Below are positions 1 through 9,061 of a stretch of 64,000 nt of DNA, in pieces. The notes under the pieces are model-generated. The model worked only from the letters and a program-made list of their open reading frames with translations. It was not told the origin of the DNA and did not search any database. Location: positions 4,696,001 to 4,760,000 of the forward strand of contig NZ_CP102428.1 of NCBI RefSeq assembly GCF_024652905.1, written 5' to 3'. The stretch's first letter is position 1; each line of letters starts with the position of its first letter. Origin of the DNA: Pseudomonas oryzihabitans (GTDB taxonomy: Bacteria > Pseudomonadota > Gammaproteobacteria > Pseudomonadales > Pseudomonadaceae). The position numbers were made by a program, and so were the translations under genes.

Positions 1-488
1 TGCAGCATCAACACGATCATCCAGATCAGACCCGAGCTCACGTGCAGACCGTGGGTGCCGACCAGCGCGAAGAACGACGACAGGAAGGCACTGCGATCCG
101 GACCCCAGCCCTCATGGATCAGGTGGTTGAACTCATAGAGCTCCATGCCGATGAAGCCGGCACCGAACAGCCAGGTGACCGCCAGCCACCCCAGGACGCC
201 GCCCTTGCTGCCCTTGTGCTGGGCGATCATGGCGAAACCGTAGGTGATACTGGAGAACAGCAGCAGGAAGGTTTCGACCAGCACGAACGGCAGTTGCACG
301 ATGTCGTGATGGGTCGGGCCGCCCGCATAGGCGTTGCTCAGCACTGCATAGGTCGCGAACAGGGTTCCGAACAGGATGCAGTCGGTCATCAGGTAGGACC
401 AGAAACCGAAAGTGGTCAAGGATCCCGCGTCGTGGTGCCCATGCTCCTCGGCATGGGCGACTTCGTTATGCATAACTTGATTCGCCAT
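1..488 (-). CDS. cyoC: Cytochrome bo3 ubiquinol oxidase subunit III (3' end outside window)
   Basis: Membrane subunit of the proton-pumping quinol oxidase that passes electrons from ubiquinol to oxygen; subunit III has no redox centres. The frame opens at ATG 488, three bases after the cyoB stop, and stays open to the window edge, so about 162 residues are visible of a usual length near 200. The N-terminus is rich in His and Glu ([19 protein letters not shown]), followed by hydrophobic helices and the [10 protein letters not shown] segment typical of oxidase subunit III. The order cyoA-cyoB-cyoC on the minus strand matches the cyo operon. The truncation is due only to the window border; cyoD and cyoE would be expected beyond position 1. 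Confidence 0.95.
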   Translation of the reverse strand, partial: MANQVMHNEVAHAEEHGHHDAGSLTTFGFWSYLMTDCILFGTLFATYAVLSNAYAGGPTHHDIVQLPFVLVETFLLLFSSITYGFAMIAQHKGSKGGVLGWLAVTWLFGAGFIGMELYEFNHLIHEGWGPDRSAFLSSFFALVGTHGLHVSSGLIWMIVLML

Positions 489-491
489 TGG

Positions 492-2480
492 TTAGGCCTG
501 CTTCAATTTCGCCAGGGACTGAATGCGTGCGTTTTCAATGCGCGCCACTTCTTCCGCCGGTACGTAGTAGTCGGTGTCTTCGTCGTAGCTACGGATAACG
601 AAGGCGACGATCGAACCCACGAAGCTAGCGATGGCCAGCCACCAGATGTGCCAGATCAGAGCGAAGCCAAGCGCCAGGGCGAACAGGCTGATCACGATGC
701 CAGCAGCGGTATTGCGCGGCATGTGGATCTGCTTGTAGTCCGCATCCTTCTTCTCGGTGATGCCTTTTTCCTTCATGCCCCAGTAGGCGTCGATGTCGTG
801 TACTTCCGGCACTTCGGCGAAGTTGTAGAAGGGCGGCGGCGAGGAGGTCGACCATTCCAGGGTACGGCCATCCCACGGATCGCCCGTCACGTCCACGTTC
901 TCCGGCAGATTGCGATCGCGGATACTGACGTAGAACATCCACAGCTGGCTCAGGATGCCGAGGGCGATGATGCCGGCGCCGATGGCGGCGGTCACCAGGA
1001 AGGGGTGCCAGTCGGGGTTGTCGTAGTGGTTCAGACGACGGGTCATACCCATGAAGCCCAGCATGTACAGCGGCATGAAGGCGACATAGAAACCGATCAG
1101 CCAGCACCAGAAGGCCTGCTTGTTCAGCTTCTCGTTCAGCTTGAAGCCGAAGACCTTCGGGAACCAGTAGATCATGCCGGCGAAGTAGCCGAACACGGCG
1201 CCGCCGATGATCACGTTGTGGAAGTGAGCGATCAGGAACAGGCTGTTGTGCAGCACGAAGTCGGCACCCGGTACCGCCAGCAGGACGCCGGTCATGCCGC
1301 CGATGCTGAAGGTCACGATGAAGCCCAGGGTCCAGAGCATCGGCGAGGTGAACTGGATGCGACCCTGGTACATGGTGAACAGCCAGGTGAAGATCTTCAC
1401 ACCCGTCGGGATCGCAATGATCATGGTCGCGATGCCGAAGAAGGCGTTGACGTTAGCGCCCGAGCCCATGGTGAAGAAGTGGTGCAGCCAGACGATAAAG
1501 GACAGCACAGTAATGGCTACCGTGGCCCAGACCATCGAGACGTAGCCGAACAGACGCTTCTTGCTGAAGGTGGAGGTCACTTCCGAGAACACGCCGAAGG
1601 CCGGCAGGATCAGGATGTATACCTCGGGGTGGCCCCAGGCCCAGATCAGGTTGGTGTACATCATCTGGTTGCCGCCAGCTTCCGCGGTGAAGAAGTGGAA
1701 GCCCAGGTAACGGTCCAGGGTCAGCAGTGCCAGGGTCACGGTCAGGATCGGGAAGGCCGCCATGATCAGGATGGCCGTACACCAGGAGGTCCAGGTGAAG
1801 ATCGGCATGCGCATCAGGGTCATGCCCTTGGTGCGCATCTTCAGCACGGTCACGAAGAAGTTGACGCCGGTCAGGGTCGTACCGATACCGGAGAGCTGAA
1901 GCGCCCAGATGTAGTAGTCCATCCCTACGCCTGGACTGTACTGGATGCCTGACAGCGGCGGATAGGCCACCCAGCCGGTCGCGGCGAACTCGCCCACGAA
2001 CAGCGACATCATGATCAGCACGGCGCCGGCCACGAACAGCCAGAAGCTCAGCGAGTTCAGGAAGGGGAAGGCCACGTCGCGGGCACCGATCTGCAGCGGT
2101 GTCACCACGTTCATCAGGCCGGCCACGAAGGGCATCGCCACGAAGAAGATCATGATCACGCCGTGGGCGGTGAAGATCTGGTCGTAGTGATGGGGTGGCA
2201 GGTAGCCCTCGGCGCCGCCGGAGGCGATGGCCTGCTGGCTACGCATCAGGATGGCATCGGAGAAGCCACGGAGCAGCATGATCAAGGCGACGATGAAGTA
2301 CATCACGCCGATCTTCTTGTGGTCGACGGTGGTCAGCCACTCTTTCCAGAGGTAGCCCCACTTGCCGAAGTAGCTGAGTGCCCCGATGAGCGCCAGGCCA
2401 CCCAGGGCGACCACGACGAACGTCACGAGAATGATCGGCTCGTGATACGGAATATCCGCGAGAGTTAATTTACCGAACAT
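492..2480 (-). CDS. cyoB: Cytochrome bo3 ubiquinol oxidase subunit I
   Basis: Catalytic subunit of the bo3 quinol oxidase in the inner membrane; it holds the low-spin haem, the high-spin haem and CuB where oxygen is reduced and protons are pumped. The 662-residue protein has the haem-copper oxidase signatures: [17 protein letters not shown] (CuB histidine with the cross-linked tyrosine), [10 protein letters not shown] (the next two CuB histidines) and [16 protein letters not shown] (haem histidines). Length and N-terminal [16 protein letters not shown] fit CyoB rather than a cytochrome c oxidase CoxA. It lies three bases behind cyoA, with the GAGGAAT Shine-Dalgarno inside the cyoA terminus, so translation is probably coupled. 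Confidence 0.98.
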   Translation of the reverse strand: MFGKLTLADIPYHEPIILVTFVVVALGGLALIGALSYFGKWGYLWKEWLTTVDHKKIGVMYFIVALIMLLRGFSDAILMRSQQAIASGGAEGYLPPHHYDQIFTAHGVIMIFFVAMPFVAGLMNVVTPLQIGARDVAFPFLNSLSFWLFVAGAVLIMMSLFVGEFAATGWVAYPPLSGIQYSPGVGMDYYIWALQLSGIGTTLTGVNFFVTVLKMRTKGMTLMRMPIFTWTSWCTAILIMAAFPILTVTLALLTLDRYLGFHFFTAEAGGNQMMYTNLIWAWGHPEVYILILPAFGVFSEVTSTFSKKRLFGYVSMVWATVAITVLSFIVWLHHFFTMGSGANVNAFFGIATMIIAIPTGVKIFTWLFTMYQGRIQFTSPMLWTLGFIVTFSIGGMTGVLLAVPGADFVLHNSLFLIAHFHNVIIGGAVFGYFAGMIYWFPKVFGFKLNEKLNKQAFWCWLIGFYVAFMPLYMLGFMGMTRRLNHYDNPDWHPFLVTAAIGAGIIALGILSQLWMFYVSIRDRNLPENVDVTGDPWDGRTLEWSTSSPPPFYNFAEVPEVHDIDAYWGMKEKGITEKKDADYKQIHMPRNTAAGIVISLFALALGFALIWHIWWLAIASFVGSIVAFVIRSYDEDTDYYVPAEEVARIENARIQSLAKLKQA

Positions 2481-2483
2481 GAC

Positions 2484-3407
2484 TTATTCCTCGGTACCGT
2501 GTTGACCGCCGTGCTGGCTCATGTCCATCACGTGATCGGTCTGCTTGCTGAAGTCGGACTTCATGAACTTCTTGATGACCGTTCTGAACAGATCCGGCTC
2601 GACCGTCGAGTAGTAGGCGACCGGCTGCTTCTCGCTGGGCTTGGCCAGCTCGGTGTAGCTCGCCTGGTCCAGAGTCTTGCCACCCGACTGCTTGACCTTG
2701 TTGACCCAGGCGTCGAAATCACCGGCGGTGGGTACCGCGTGTACGGCGAAGATCATGTCGGAGAAGCCGGCGCCGCTGTAGTTGGCCGAGCGACCTTCGA
2801 ATTCGCCGGGATGATCGGCGATCAGGTGCAACTGGCTCTGCATGCCGGACATGGCGTAGATCATGCCGCCCAGGGCCGGGATCGACAGGGTGTTCATGAC
2901 CGATTCGGAGGTGATCTTGAACTGCACTGGACGATTGACCGGGATGGCGATCTCGTTCACCGAGGCGATGCCCTGCTCGGGATAGATGAACAGCCATTTC
3001 CAGTCCATCGAGACCGCTTCGATCACCAGCGGCTGCTCGGGATGATCCAGCGGTTTGAAGGGATCCAGCTCGTGGGAGGTCTTCCAGTTCAGGATGCTCA
3101 GGAACACCACGATGGCCAGGGGGACCAGCCAGACCACGGCTTCGATCTTGTAGGAGTGGGCCCAGTTCGGAGTGTACTTGGCGTCCTTGTTAGTCGCGCG
3201 GTACTTCCAGGCGAACAGGAAGGTCATCACGATGACCGGGATCACCACGATCAGCATGAGGCCGAACGCTGTGTAGATGAGGTTGCGTTCTTGCACGCCG
3301 ATGGAGCCTTTCGGATCCAGCAGCACGGCGTCGCACCCGCTGAGCAGCAGCGCGGCGGCACCGGCCAGAAGCCAACCGGTTGGTTTTAGATACTTCGTTA
3401 GTTTCAT
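2484..3407 (-). CDS. cyoA: Cytochrome bo3 ubiquinol oxidase subunit II (lipoprotein)
   Basis: Subunit II of the bo3 oxidase, 307 residues, first gene of the operon. The N-terminus carries a lipoprotein signal with lipobox LLSGC around residue 25, then two membrane helices (roughly 44-68 and 87-107) and a periplasmic cupredoxin-like domain with the [12 protein letters not shown] segment. The Cys/His ligands of a CuA site are absent, as expected for quinol rather than cytochrome c oxidases. The C-terminus is His-rich ([12 protein letters not shown]). ATG 3407 has a GAGG Shine-Dalgarno seven bases upstream. I could not pick out a convincing promoter or an Anr box by eye. Confidence 0.97.
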   Translation of the reverse strand: MKLTKYLKPTGWLLAGAAALLLSGCDAVLLDPKGSIGVQERNLIYTAFGLMLIVVIPVIVMTFLFAWKYRATNKDAKYTPNWAHSYKIEAVVWLVPLAIVVFLSILNWKTSHELDPFKPLDHPEQPLVIEAVSMDWKWLFIYPEQGIASVNEIAIPVNRPVQFKITSESVMNTLSIPALGGMIYAMSGMQSQLHLIADHPGEFEGRSANYSGAGFSDMIFAVHAVPTAGDFDAWVNKVKQSGGKTLDQASYTELAKPSEKQPVAYYSTVEPDLFRTVIKKFMKSDFSKQTDHVMDMSQHGGQHGTEE

Positions 3408-3814
3408 CTCACGACCTCAGTAGAGCGGCTCATCGTGGTTATTCTCTCAACGTGCCTGTCGCCAGCCTCATGCTCCGCAACGGACAGGCATCCGTGCGGC
3501 AGGCTGATGGATTGCAGAAATTGCGGGATTTCGCAGCGCGGTATGGTGCCACAGAGGGGCTGGATATTCGACCCTTTGGTCAGCCGCTGTTCAGGTGTTA
3601 TCGGTCGTCAAGAAAGCCGAAAACAGGCGGGGTAAGGCACTGTCATGCGCTGGGTAAGAGTAGTCGAGGGTTGCGGAGTCGCCAGTTCTCGGAGCAGGTA
3701 ACGGACTGCTCGAAGGCAGGGGGAGCAACTGGCAAGCGACCCAGGAAGGCGCGGCCCAAGGCGGCTAAAGCCTTGAAGGCTTTGGAAAGATGAGGAGAAG
3801 ACGACGCGGAAGGA
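3408..3814. other. Intergenic region between cyoA and tRNA-Thr
   Basis: Holds the cyoA leader and promoter region and the 3' flank of the tRNA gene. Visible structures are an inverted repeat GCCTGTC/GACAGGC (3454-3460 and 3483-3489) about 50-80 bases upstream of cyoA, and a near-perfect palindrome AAAGCCTTGAAGGCTTT (3767-3783) about 32 bases past the tRNA 3' end, which could act as a processing or termination hairpin although no T run follows. Open frames here have no recognisable product and I do not call them genes. Confidence 0.5.
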
Positions 3815-3890
3815 TGGTGCCGGAGATAGGAGTCGAACCTACGACCTTCGCATTACGAATGCGCTGCTCTACCAACTGAGCTACACCGGC
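3815..3890 (-). tRNA. tRNA-Thr (anticodon CGT)
   Basis: A 76-base cloverleaf reads from 3890 down to an encoded CCA at 3815-3817. The acceptor strand starts GCCGGTG, the D arm is GCTCAGTTGGTAGAGC, the anticodon loop TTCGTAA gives anticodon CGT (reads ACG), and the T loop is TTCGACT. The acceptor stem has a U-U opposition at 6:67 and the anticodon stem a G-A pair at 27:43. It lies in the same orientation as pilA, with only the SDR gene between them. Confidence 0.97.
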
Positions 3891-3902
3891 ACGAAGCTTT
3901 CA

Positions 3903-3932
3903 ATGATAAGACTTCGGTTATCTGCTATGCAA
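3903..3932 (-). promoter_or_regulatory. Probable sigma-70 promoter of tRNA-Thr
   Basis: On the minus strand TTGCAT (3932-3927) and TATCAT (3908-3903) are separated by 18 bases. Initiation about seven bases downstream would start near 3896, leaving a leader of about six bases before the tRNA. Confidence 0.5.
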
Positions 3933-4179
3933 GCCTGGTCGCTGCCCCTGTGCGACGGCCTGTGGCGATGTGTCGCACTGCTGCCTGCTGCGAATTTGGG
4001 GTTCGCCAACGCCTCCCGGCCTGACGATATTGGTCGAGAGGAAGGTCAGTGGTCAGGGTATGGCTCATTCAGGAAACCTTTATCGAAGTCGTCATACCTA
4101 ATCCTTCGCGGATCCAGCCTTGCCGCAGCTTCGCCCCACCCATACTGCAAGCTGATAGCTGCCCATGCGGAGAGCCACG

Positions 4180-5178
4180 ATGACCGATTACTCCCTCACC
4201 CGTCGTAATGTCCTCGTCGGCTCCGCCGTGGGGCTAGCCGCTGCAGCTTCAGGCGCTGCCGTCGCCCAGGAAGGCAGCAGCGCGGCCCGTCCCGCCAAGC
4301 CGCTACAGGACCCGCGGACCAAGTACACCCGCGAGCCCTTCAAGGAGCAGCGCCAGGAGTGGCCGGCGCTGACCAGCAAGATGGAGCCGCGCCCCGACCA
4401 TGGTGAGACCAGCTATCACGGCTCGGGTCGCCTGGCCGGGCGCAAGGCGCTCATCACCGGCGGCGACAGCGGTATCGGTCGCGCCGTGGCCATCGCCTTC
4501 GCCCGCGAGGGGGCGGATGTAGCCATCAACTATCACCCGTCCGAAGAATCCGACGCCCAGGAAGTGGTCAAGCTGATCCAGGAGGCCGGGCGCAAAGCCA
4601 TCACCCTGCCGGCCGATATCCGTACCCAGGAGGCTTGCGAAGAGGTGGTGAACAAGGCCATCCAGCAACTTGGTGGTCTGGATATCCTGGTGAACAACGC
4701 GGCCTACCAGCAGAGCAAGGCCGACATCCTCGAAATCACCGACGAGCAATTCGACCGAACCTTCAAGACCAACGTCTATCACGTCTTCCGCTTCAGCAAG
4801 GCCGCCATCCCGCACCTGCCGCCAGGCGCCAGCATCATCAATACCGTCTCGGTGAATTCCTACGATCCCGGCGAAGAGCTCATCGACTACGCCTCGACCA
4901 AGGCCGCCATTCTCAATCTCGCCAAGGGCATGGCCAAACAACTGGCGAAGAAGGGCATTCGCGTCAACGCCGTGGCACCAGGTCCGGTATGGACGCCGCT
5001 GCAGGTGGCGGGTGGGCAATTGGAAGGGCAGATGAAGGAATTCGGCCAGGACACGCCTCTGGGAAGGGCAGGGCAGCCGGCGGAGTTGGCGGGGCTTTAT
5101 GTGGCGCTGGCGGAAGAAGATGCGAGTTTTAGTACGGGGACAGTAGTGGGGGCATTTGGGGGGAAGGGGATGCCGTGA
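4180..5178 (+). CDS. Tat-exported short-chain dehydrogenase/reductase (YghA-like)
   Basis: NAD(P)-dependent oxidoreductase of the classical/extended SDR fold, 332 residues, substrate unknown. The first 35 residues look like a twin-arginine leader (SLTRRNVLVGSAVGLAAAA then AVAQ). The rest resembles E. coli YghA: cofactor motif TGGDSGIG (about residues 90-97), NNAAYQ, catalytic Ser of NTVSVNS and the YASTK Tyr-Lys pair 13 residues later, then the PGPVWTPLQ loop. I chose ATG 4180 because GGAGAG ends five bases before it; the upstream in-frame ATG 4165 has no such site. It is convergent with pilA and shares a terminator with it. Whether it is truly exported with bound cofactor is inference from the leader. 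Confidence 0.88.
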   Translation: MTDYSLTRRNVLVGSAVGLAAAASGAAVAQEGSSAARPAKPLQDPRTKYTREPFKEQRQEWPALTSKMEPRPDHGETSYHGSGRLAGRKALITGGDSGIGRAVAIAFAREGADVAINYHPSEESDAQEVVKLIQEAGRKAITLPADIRTQEACEEVVNKAIQQLGGLDILVNNAAYQQSKADILEITDEQFDRTFKTNVYHVFRFSKAAIPHLPPGASIINTVSVNSYDPGEELIDYASTKAAILNLAKGMAKQLAKKGIRVNAVAPGPVWTPLQVAGGQLEGQMKEFGQDTPLGRAGQPAELAGLYVALAEEDASFSTGTVVGAFGGKGMP

Positions 5179-5214
5179 GTCAAACTTGATAAGAATAGTG
5201 AATTTTTCTCAAAT

Positions 5215-5253
5215 AAAAAATGCCTTCAGGTATTTAGCCTGAAGGCATTTTTT
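5215..5253. terminator. Bidirectional intrinsic terminator between SDR gene and pilA
   Basis: A perfect 10-bp stem TGCCTTCAGG/CCTGAAGGCA (5221-5230 and 5238-5247) with a 7-base loop is flanked by A6 on the left and T6 on the right, so it can end transcription from both the SDR gene and pilA. Confidence 0.92.
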
Positions 5254-5265
5254 ATTAAAGGTATA

Positions 5266-5724
5266 TCAACTGCATCCAGTAGGCTTAAATTTTGCGTCGG
5301 AGAAGTTGCTAGTAACGCAACTATAGGTGCCGCCGGAAGACGCGGCGGTGGTTCCCGATGCAGCTGTTGCTGCCGAGCGGCTGATTTTAATCGTTGCGTT
5401 CGCGCCCAAGCGACCCGGGTTGGCAATGGTGCAAACAATGGCATCGGCCTGACCGCCATCAGTGGCACTGGGCGCTGCAACCGTAATTGCAGAACAATTG
5501 CCAGTCGAAGCCTTAAGGCCGGTCGCATTAAGATCTACTGTGCTCCCATTCACAAATGCATACTCGTATCCGGTTTTTCCGGCGCTGATATCAGCATATG
5601 CGGCAGATGCTTTAGCCTTTGCTACATAGTCTTGGTATGCAGGAATTGCGATAGCAGCCAAAATACCAATGATCGCGACCACGATCATCAGTTCGATCAA
5701 GGTGAAGCCTTTTTGAGCTTTCAT
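5266..5724 (-). CDS. pilA: Type IVa major pilin
   Basis: Structural subunit of the type IV pilus used for twitching and attachment, 152 residues. The short positively charged leader MKAQKG is followed by [18 protein letters not shown]: PilD would cut after Gly6 and methylate Phe1, and Glu5 is present. The C-terminal disulfide loop runs [16 protein letters not shown] and the protein ends in Ser. GGAGA lies seven bases before ATG 5724 and a sigma-54 promoter lies upstream. Two 60-base lines I counted (5281-5340, 5581-5640) are each 29/60 G+C, clearly lower than the surrounding genes, which suggests exchange of the pilin gene. Unlike many P. aeruginosa strains, no pilin accessory or glycosylation gene lies between pilA and tRNA-Thr. 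Confidence 0.95.
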   Translation of the reverse strand: MKAQKGFTLIELMIVVAIIGILAAIAIPAYQDYVAKAKASAAYADISAGKTGYEYAFVNGSTVDLNATGLKASTGNCSAITVAAPSATDGGQADAIVCTIANPGRLGANATIKISRSAATAASGTTAASSGGTYSCVTSNFSDAKFKPTGCS

Positions 5725-5771
5725 TCCAAATCTCCGAGGTTGGATCAGGCCAACATGCCTGTCAGGACTTA

Positions 5772-5787
5772 AGCATAGGCCGTGCCA
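5772..5787 (-). promoter_or_regulatory. Sigma-54 promoter of pilA
   Basis: The minus strand reads TGGCACGGCCTATGCT, a GG-N10-GC match to the -24/-12 consensus. Initiation about 12 bases downstream would give a leader of roughly 35-40 bases. Further upstream (5828-5872) several TGTC/GACA motifs and a T6 tract lie where PilR sites are found in P. aeruginosa; that role is inference. Confidence 0.85.
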
Positions 5788-5878
5788 AGGAAAAGTGGCG
5801 ACTACAGCACGTTTTCTTTGCGATAGATGTCAACAAAGGGGCAGCTCGTGACAAAAAATGTCAGCTGTCTGACGCCAT

Positions 5879-5907
5879 TTTGCGGGCGGTCTGGGTGGTG
5901 CTATAAC
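5879..5907 (+). promoter_or_regulatory. Probable sigma-70 promoter of pilB
   Basis: An extended -10, TGCTATAAC (TATAAC at 5902-5907), follows a weak -35 (TTGCGG at 5880-5885, 16-base spacer), about 30 bases before the pilB start and divergent from the pilA promoter. Confidence 0.45.
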
Positions 5908-5936
5908 GCCGGTTGTAGCCAAAGGCAGGAATGACG

Positions 5937-7631
5937 ATGAACGAGACGGTGATGTTGTCGGGGCTGGCGCGACAGTTGGTGGATGCTCAGCTGTTGGCGG
6001 AGGCGGCAGCGCAACAGGCGGTGGTCAAGGCCAAGCAGGCCAAGGTGCCGCTGGTGACCTATCTCGTTCAGCAGCGGCTGGTGCAAAGCCGGCCGCTGGC
6101 AGAATTGGCTGCTCAGGAGTTCGGTGTGCCCTTTTTGGATCTATCGGCCATCGACAAGGAGCAACTGCCCAAGGACATCGTCAATGAAAAGCTGATGCAA
6201 CAGCATCACTTCTTGCCGCTGAGCAAGAGAGGTAACAAGCTTTTCATCGCGCTCTCGGATCCGACCAACCAGCAGGCCATTAACGATGTGTCCTTTGGCA
6301 GCAAGCTGGCGGTCGAGGTCGTGCTGGTCGAGGACGACAAGCTCCATCAGGCCATCGAGCGGTATCTGGATACGGGTACGGGTGGTTTGGATCTGGGTGA
6401 CATTGATCTCGACCTGGAGACAGATGGCAGCGAGCGTCCTCAAGAAGCCGTAGCCGGCACCGATGCCGACGATGCGCCCGTGGTGAAGTTCGTCAACAAG
6501 ATGCTGCTTGATGCCATCAAGAAGGGCTCGTCCGACCTGCACTTTGAGCCCTATGAAAAGATGTACCGGGTGCGCTTCCGCACTGACGGCGTCCTGCACG
6601 AGGCGGCGCGGCCGCCGGTTCAGCTGGTGTCACGGATATCGGCGCGGCTCAAAGTGATGTCCAATATGGATATCTCCGAGCGGCGTAAACCTCAGGATGG
6701 GCGGGTCAAGCTCAAGGTCTCCAAGACCAAGTCTATCGACTTCCGGGTCAACACCCTGCCCACGCTCTGGGGCGAGAAGATTGTGATGCGGATTCTGGAC
6801 TCCTCCAGCGCCCAGATGGGGATTGATGCCCTGGGCTACGAGGATGCGCAGAAGGAGCTCTATCTGCAGGCGCTCAAGCAGCCGCAGGGGATGATTCTGG
6901 TGACCGGGCCGACCGGTTCGGGCAAGACGGTCTCCCTCTATACCGGCCTCAATATCCTCAATACCGAAGACATCAATATTTCCACCGCGGAAGACCCGGT
7001 GGAGATCAACCTGGAAGGCATCAATCAGGTCAACGTCAATCCTCGTCAGGGACTCGACTTCTCCCAGGCGCTACGGGCCTTCCTGCGTCAGGATCCTGAC
7101 GTGATCATGGTCGGTGAGATTCGGGATCTGGAAACGGCGGAAATTGCTATCAAGGCAGCCCAGACCGGTCACATGGTGATGTCGACCCTGCACACCAACA
7201 GCGCGGCGGAAACCCTGACCCGCTTGCGTAACATGGGCGTGCCGGCCTTCAACCTGGCGACTTCGGTCAACTTGATCATTGCCCAGCGTCTGGCGCGCAA
7301 GCTGTGCAATAAATGCAAGAGAATCCATGAGGTGCCCCGTGAGGCTCTCTTGGCCGAGGGATTTCGCGAGGAAGAGATCGGTAGCTTTACCCTCTACCAA
7401 CCCATTGGCTGTGAGGACTGCAATGCCGGTTATCGCGGACGCGTGGGTATCTATGAGGTGGTGAAGGTCACCCCGGCGCTGCAGCAGATGATCATGGAGG
7501 AAGGCAACTCCATCGAGATCGCGGCGCGGATGCGGAAAGAGGGCTTCAATGATCTGCGGCGGTCGGGACTGGTGAAGGCGATGCAGGGGATTACCAGTCT
7601 GGAAGAGATCAATCGGGTGACCAAGGACTAA
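5937..7631 (+). CDS. pilB: Type IV pilus extension ATPase
   Basis: Hexameric cytoplasmic ATPase that drives pilus polymerisation, 564 residues. The N-terminal MshEN-type domain (MNETVMLSGLARQLVDAQLL) matches P. aeruginosa PilB. The core has Walker A GPTGSGKT at about 324-331, Asp box, Walker B VIMVGEIRD, the His box HMVMSTLHTN and the zinc tetracysteine CNKC plus CEDC near 462-505. ATG 5937 was chosen over 5931 because GCAGGA (5924-5929) is seven bases from 5937 but one base from 5931, and because it aligns with the known N-terminus. It is divergent from pilA. pilC follows after 212 bases that contain a palindromic repeat. Confidence 0.97.
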   Translation: MNETVMLSGLARQLVDAQLLAEAAAQQAVVKAKQAKVPLVTYLVQQRLVQSRPLAELAAQEFGVPFLDLSAIDKEQLPKDIVNEKLMQQHHFLPLSKRGNKLFIALSDPTNQQAINDVSFGSKLAVEVVLVEDDKLHQAIERYLDTGTGGLDLGDIDLDLETDGSERPQEAVAGTDADDAPVVKFVNKMLLDAIKKGSSDLHFEPYEKMYRVRFRTDGVLHEAARPPVQLVSRISARLKVMSNMDISERRKPQDGRVKLKVSKTKSIDFRVNTLPTLWGEKIVMRILDSSSAQMGIDALGYEDAQKELYLQALKQPQGMILVTGPTGSGKTVSLYTGLNILNTEDINISTAEDPVEINLEGINQVNVNPRQGLDFSQALRAFLRQDPDVIMVGEIRDLETAEIAIKAAQTGHMVMSTLHTNSAAETLTRLRNMGVPAFNLATSVNLIIAQRLARKLCNKCKRIHEVPREALLAEGFREEEIGSFTLYQPIGCEDCNAGYRGRVGIYEVVKVTPALQQMIMEEGNSIEIAARMRKEGFNDLRRSGLVKAMQGITSLEEINRVTKD

Positions 7632-7636
7632 CGGAC

Positions 7637-7672
7637 GCCCTCACCCTAGCCCTCTCCCAGAGGGAGAGGGGG
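7637..7672. repeat. Palindromic CCCTCTCCC-type repeat behind pilB
   Basis: Six bases after the pilB stop lies GCCCTCACCCTAG followed by the palindrome CCCTCTCCCAGAGGGAGAGG. A reversed copy lies at 61390-61431, so this is a dispersed REP-like unit. The rest of the gap to pilC shows only a small inverted repeat TTGACGAGTCAA (7828-7839) before the pilC start. Confidence 0.8.
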
Positions 7673-7843
7673 GACTTGATCGGAACGGGGGTTGTTGATC
7701 GCGCATAAGGCCTCAGCATCACAGAGCATCTATAACTCCGGGATATGGCGCGATGCTTGCCTCTAAAGCCACAACCCGCTCTGCACAGAGCATTCTTTTG
7801 ACAGGTCCGCCAAGGCGGGCCGAGTCTTTGACGAGTCAAGGCC

Positions 7844-9061
7844 ATGGCCGATAAAGCTATCAAGATGGGCAGCTTCACCTGGGAGGGGACCGATCGCAAA
7901 GGGACCAAGGTGAAGGGTGAGATGACGGGCTTGAATCCTGCGTTGATCAAGGCGCAGTTGCGTAAGCAGGGGATCAACCCGACCCGGGTGCGCAAGAAAT
8001 CGGTGTCGCTATTCGGCAAGGGCAAGAAGATCAAGCCCATGGACATCGCCCTGTTCACCCGACAGCTGGCGACCATGATGAGCGCGGGTGTGCCCCTGCT
8101 GCAGGCCTTCGACATCATTGGCGAGGGCTTCGACAATCCCAACATGCGCAAGATGGTGGACGACATCAAGCAGGATGTCGCCGCGGGTAACAGCCTGGCC
8201 AACTCTCTGCGCAAGCAACCCCAATACTTCGACGATCTCTATTGCAACCTGGTGGACGCTGGCGAGCAATCCGGTGCCCTGGAGACCTTGCTGGATCGAG
8301 TGGCCACCTACAAGGAAAAGACCGAGGCGCTGAAAAAGAAGATCAAGAAGGCCATGACCTATCCTGCGGCGGTGATTGTCGTCGCGGTAATCGTCTCGGC
8401 CATTCTGTTGATCAAGGTAGTGCCTCAGTTCCAGTCGGTGTTCGAAGGCTTCGGTGCTCAGTTGCCGGCGTTCACCCTTATGGTCATCGCCATTTCCGAG
8501 GTCTTGCAGGAATGGTGGTTGTTGGTACTGGGCGGGCTCTTCGTATTGGCGTTCGTCCTGCGGCACTTCTATAAGAAATCGGAGAAATTCCGCGACGCGG
8601 TCGACCGTGGATTACTGAAGATCCCATTGATCGGCTCCATTCTCTATAAATCGGCCATTGCCCGTTATGCTCGCACGCTGGCCACCACCTTCGCGGCCGG
8701 TGTGCCGCTGGTGGATGCTCTCGATTCGGTGGCGGGTGCGACCGGCAACGTGGTGTTCCGCAATGCCGTGGAGAAGATCAAGGGCGATGTCTCCACCGGC
8801 ATGCAGCTCAACTTCTCCATGCGTACCACCGGGGTGTTCTCGTCCATGGCCATCCAGATGACGGCGATCGGCGAGGAGTCCGGCTCCCTGGACGAGATGC
8901 TGTCCAAGGTCGCGACCTTCTATGAAGACGAGGTCGACAACATGGTCGACAACCTCACCACCCTGATGGAGCCGATGATCATGGCGGTTCTGGGGGTCCT
9001 GGTGGGTGGTCTGATCATTGCCATGTACCTGCCCATCTTCCAGCTCGGCTCGGTGGTTTGA
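7844..9061 (+). CDS. pilC: Type IV pilus inner-membrane platform protein
   Basis: Inner-membrane platform protein that links the PilB/PilT motors to the growing pilus, 405 residues. It contains two T2SSF repeats, each followed by membrane helices: first repeat near residues 65-190 with GVPLLQAFDIIGEGFDN and the helix VIVVAVIVSAILLIKVV, second near 270-390 with GVPLVDALDSVAGATGN and the last helix MIMAVLGVLVGGLIIAMYLP. The N-terminus MADKAIKMGSFTWEGTDRKG aligns with P. aeruginosa PilC, supporting ATG 7844. Its TGA overlaps the pilD ATG (TGATG). Confidence 0.96.
   Translation: MADKAIKMGSFTWEGTDRKGTKVKGEMTGLNPALIKAQLRKQGINPTRVRKKSVSLFGKGKKIKPMDIALFTRQLATMMSAGVPLLQAFDIIGEGFDNPNMRKMVDDIKQDVAAGNSLANSLRKQPQYFDDLYCNLVDAGEQSGALETLLDRVATYKEKTEALKKKIKKAMTYPAAVIVVAVIVSAILLIKVVPQFQSVFEGFGAQLPAFTLMVIAISEVLQEWWLLVLGGLFVLAFVLRHFYKKSEKFRDAVDRGLLKIPLIGSILYKSAIARYARTLATTFAAGVPLVDALDSVAGATGNVVFRNAVEKIKGDVSTGMQLNFSMRTTGVFSSMAIQMTAIGEESGSLDEMLSKVATFYEDEVDNMVDNLTTLMEPMIMAVLGVLVGGLIIAMYLPIFQLGSVV

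Noticed and set aside
42..1952. 636-codon open frame antisense to cyoB and cyoC
   Set aside because: Composition typical of antisense frames (Asp/Gln/Gly/His-rich), no domain, and fully overlaps well-conserved oxidase genes.
3380..3793. Coding gene between cyoA and tRNA-Thr
   Set aside because: The frame starts inside cyoA, has no Shine-Dalgarno and gives a basic low-complexity product without similarity.
3815..5178. Genomic island attached to tRNA-Thr
   Set aside because: No integrase and no direct repeat of the tRNA end found by eye; only the pilin gene itself looks compositionally foreign.
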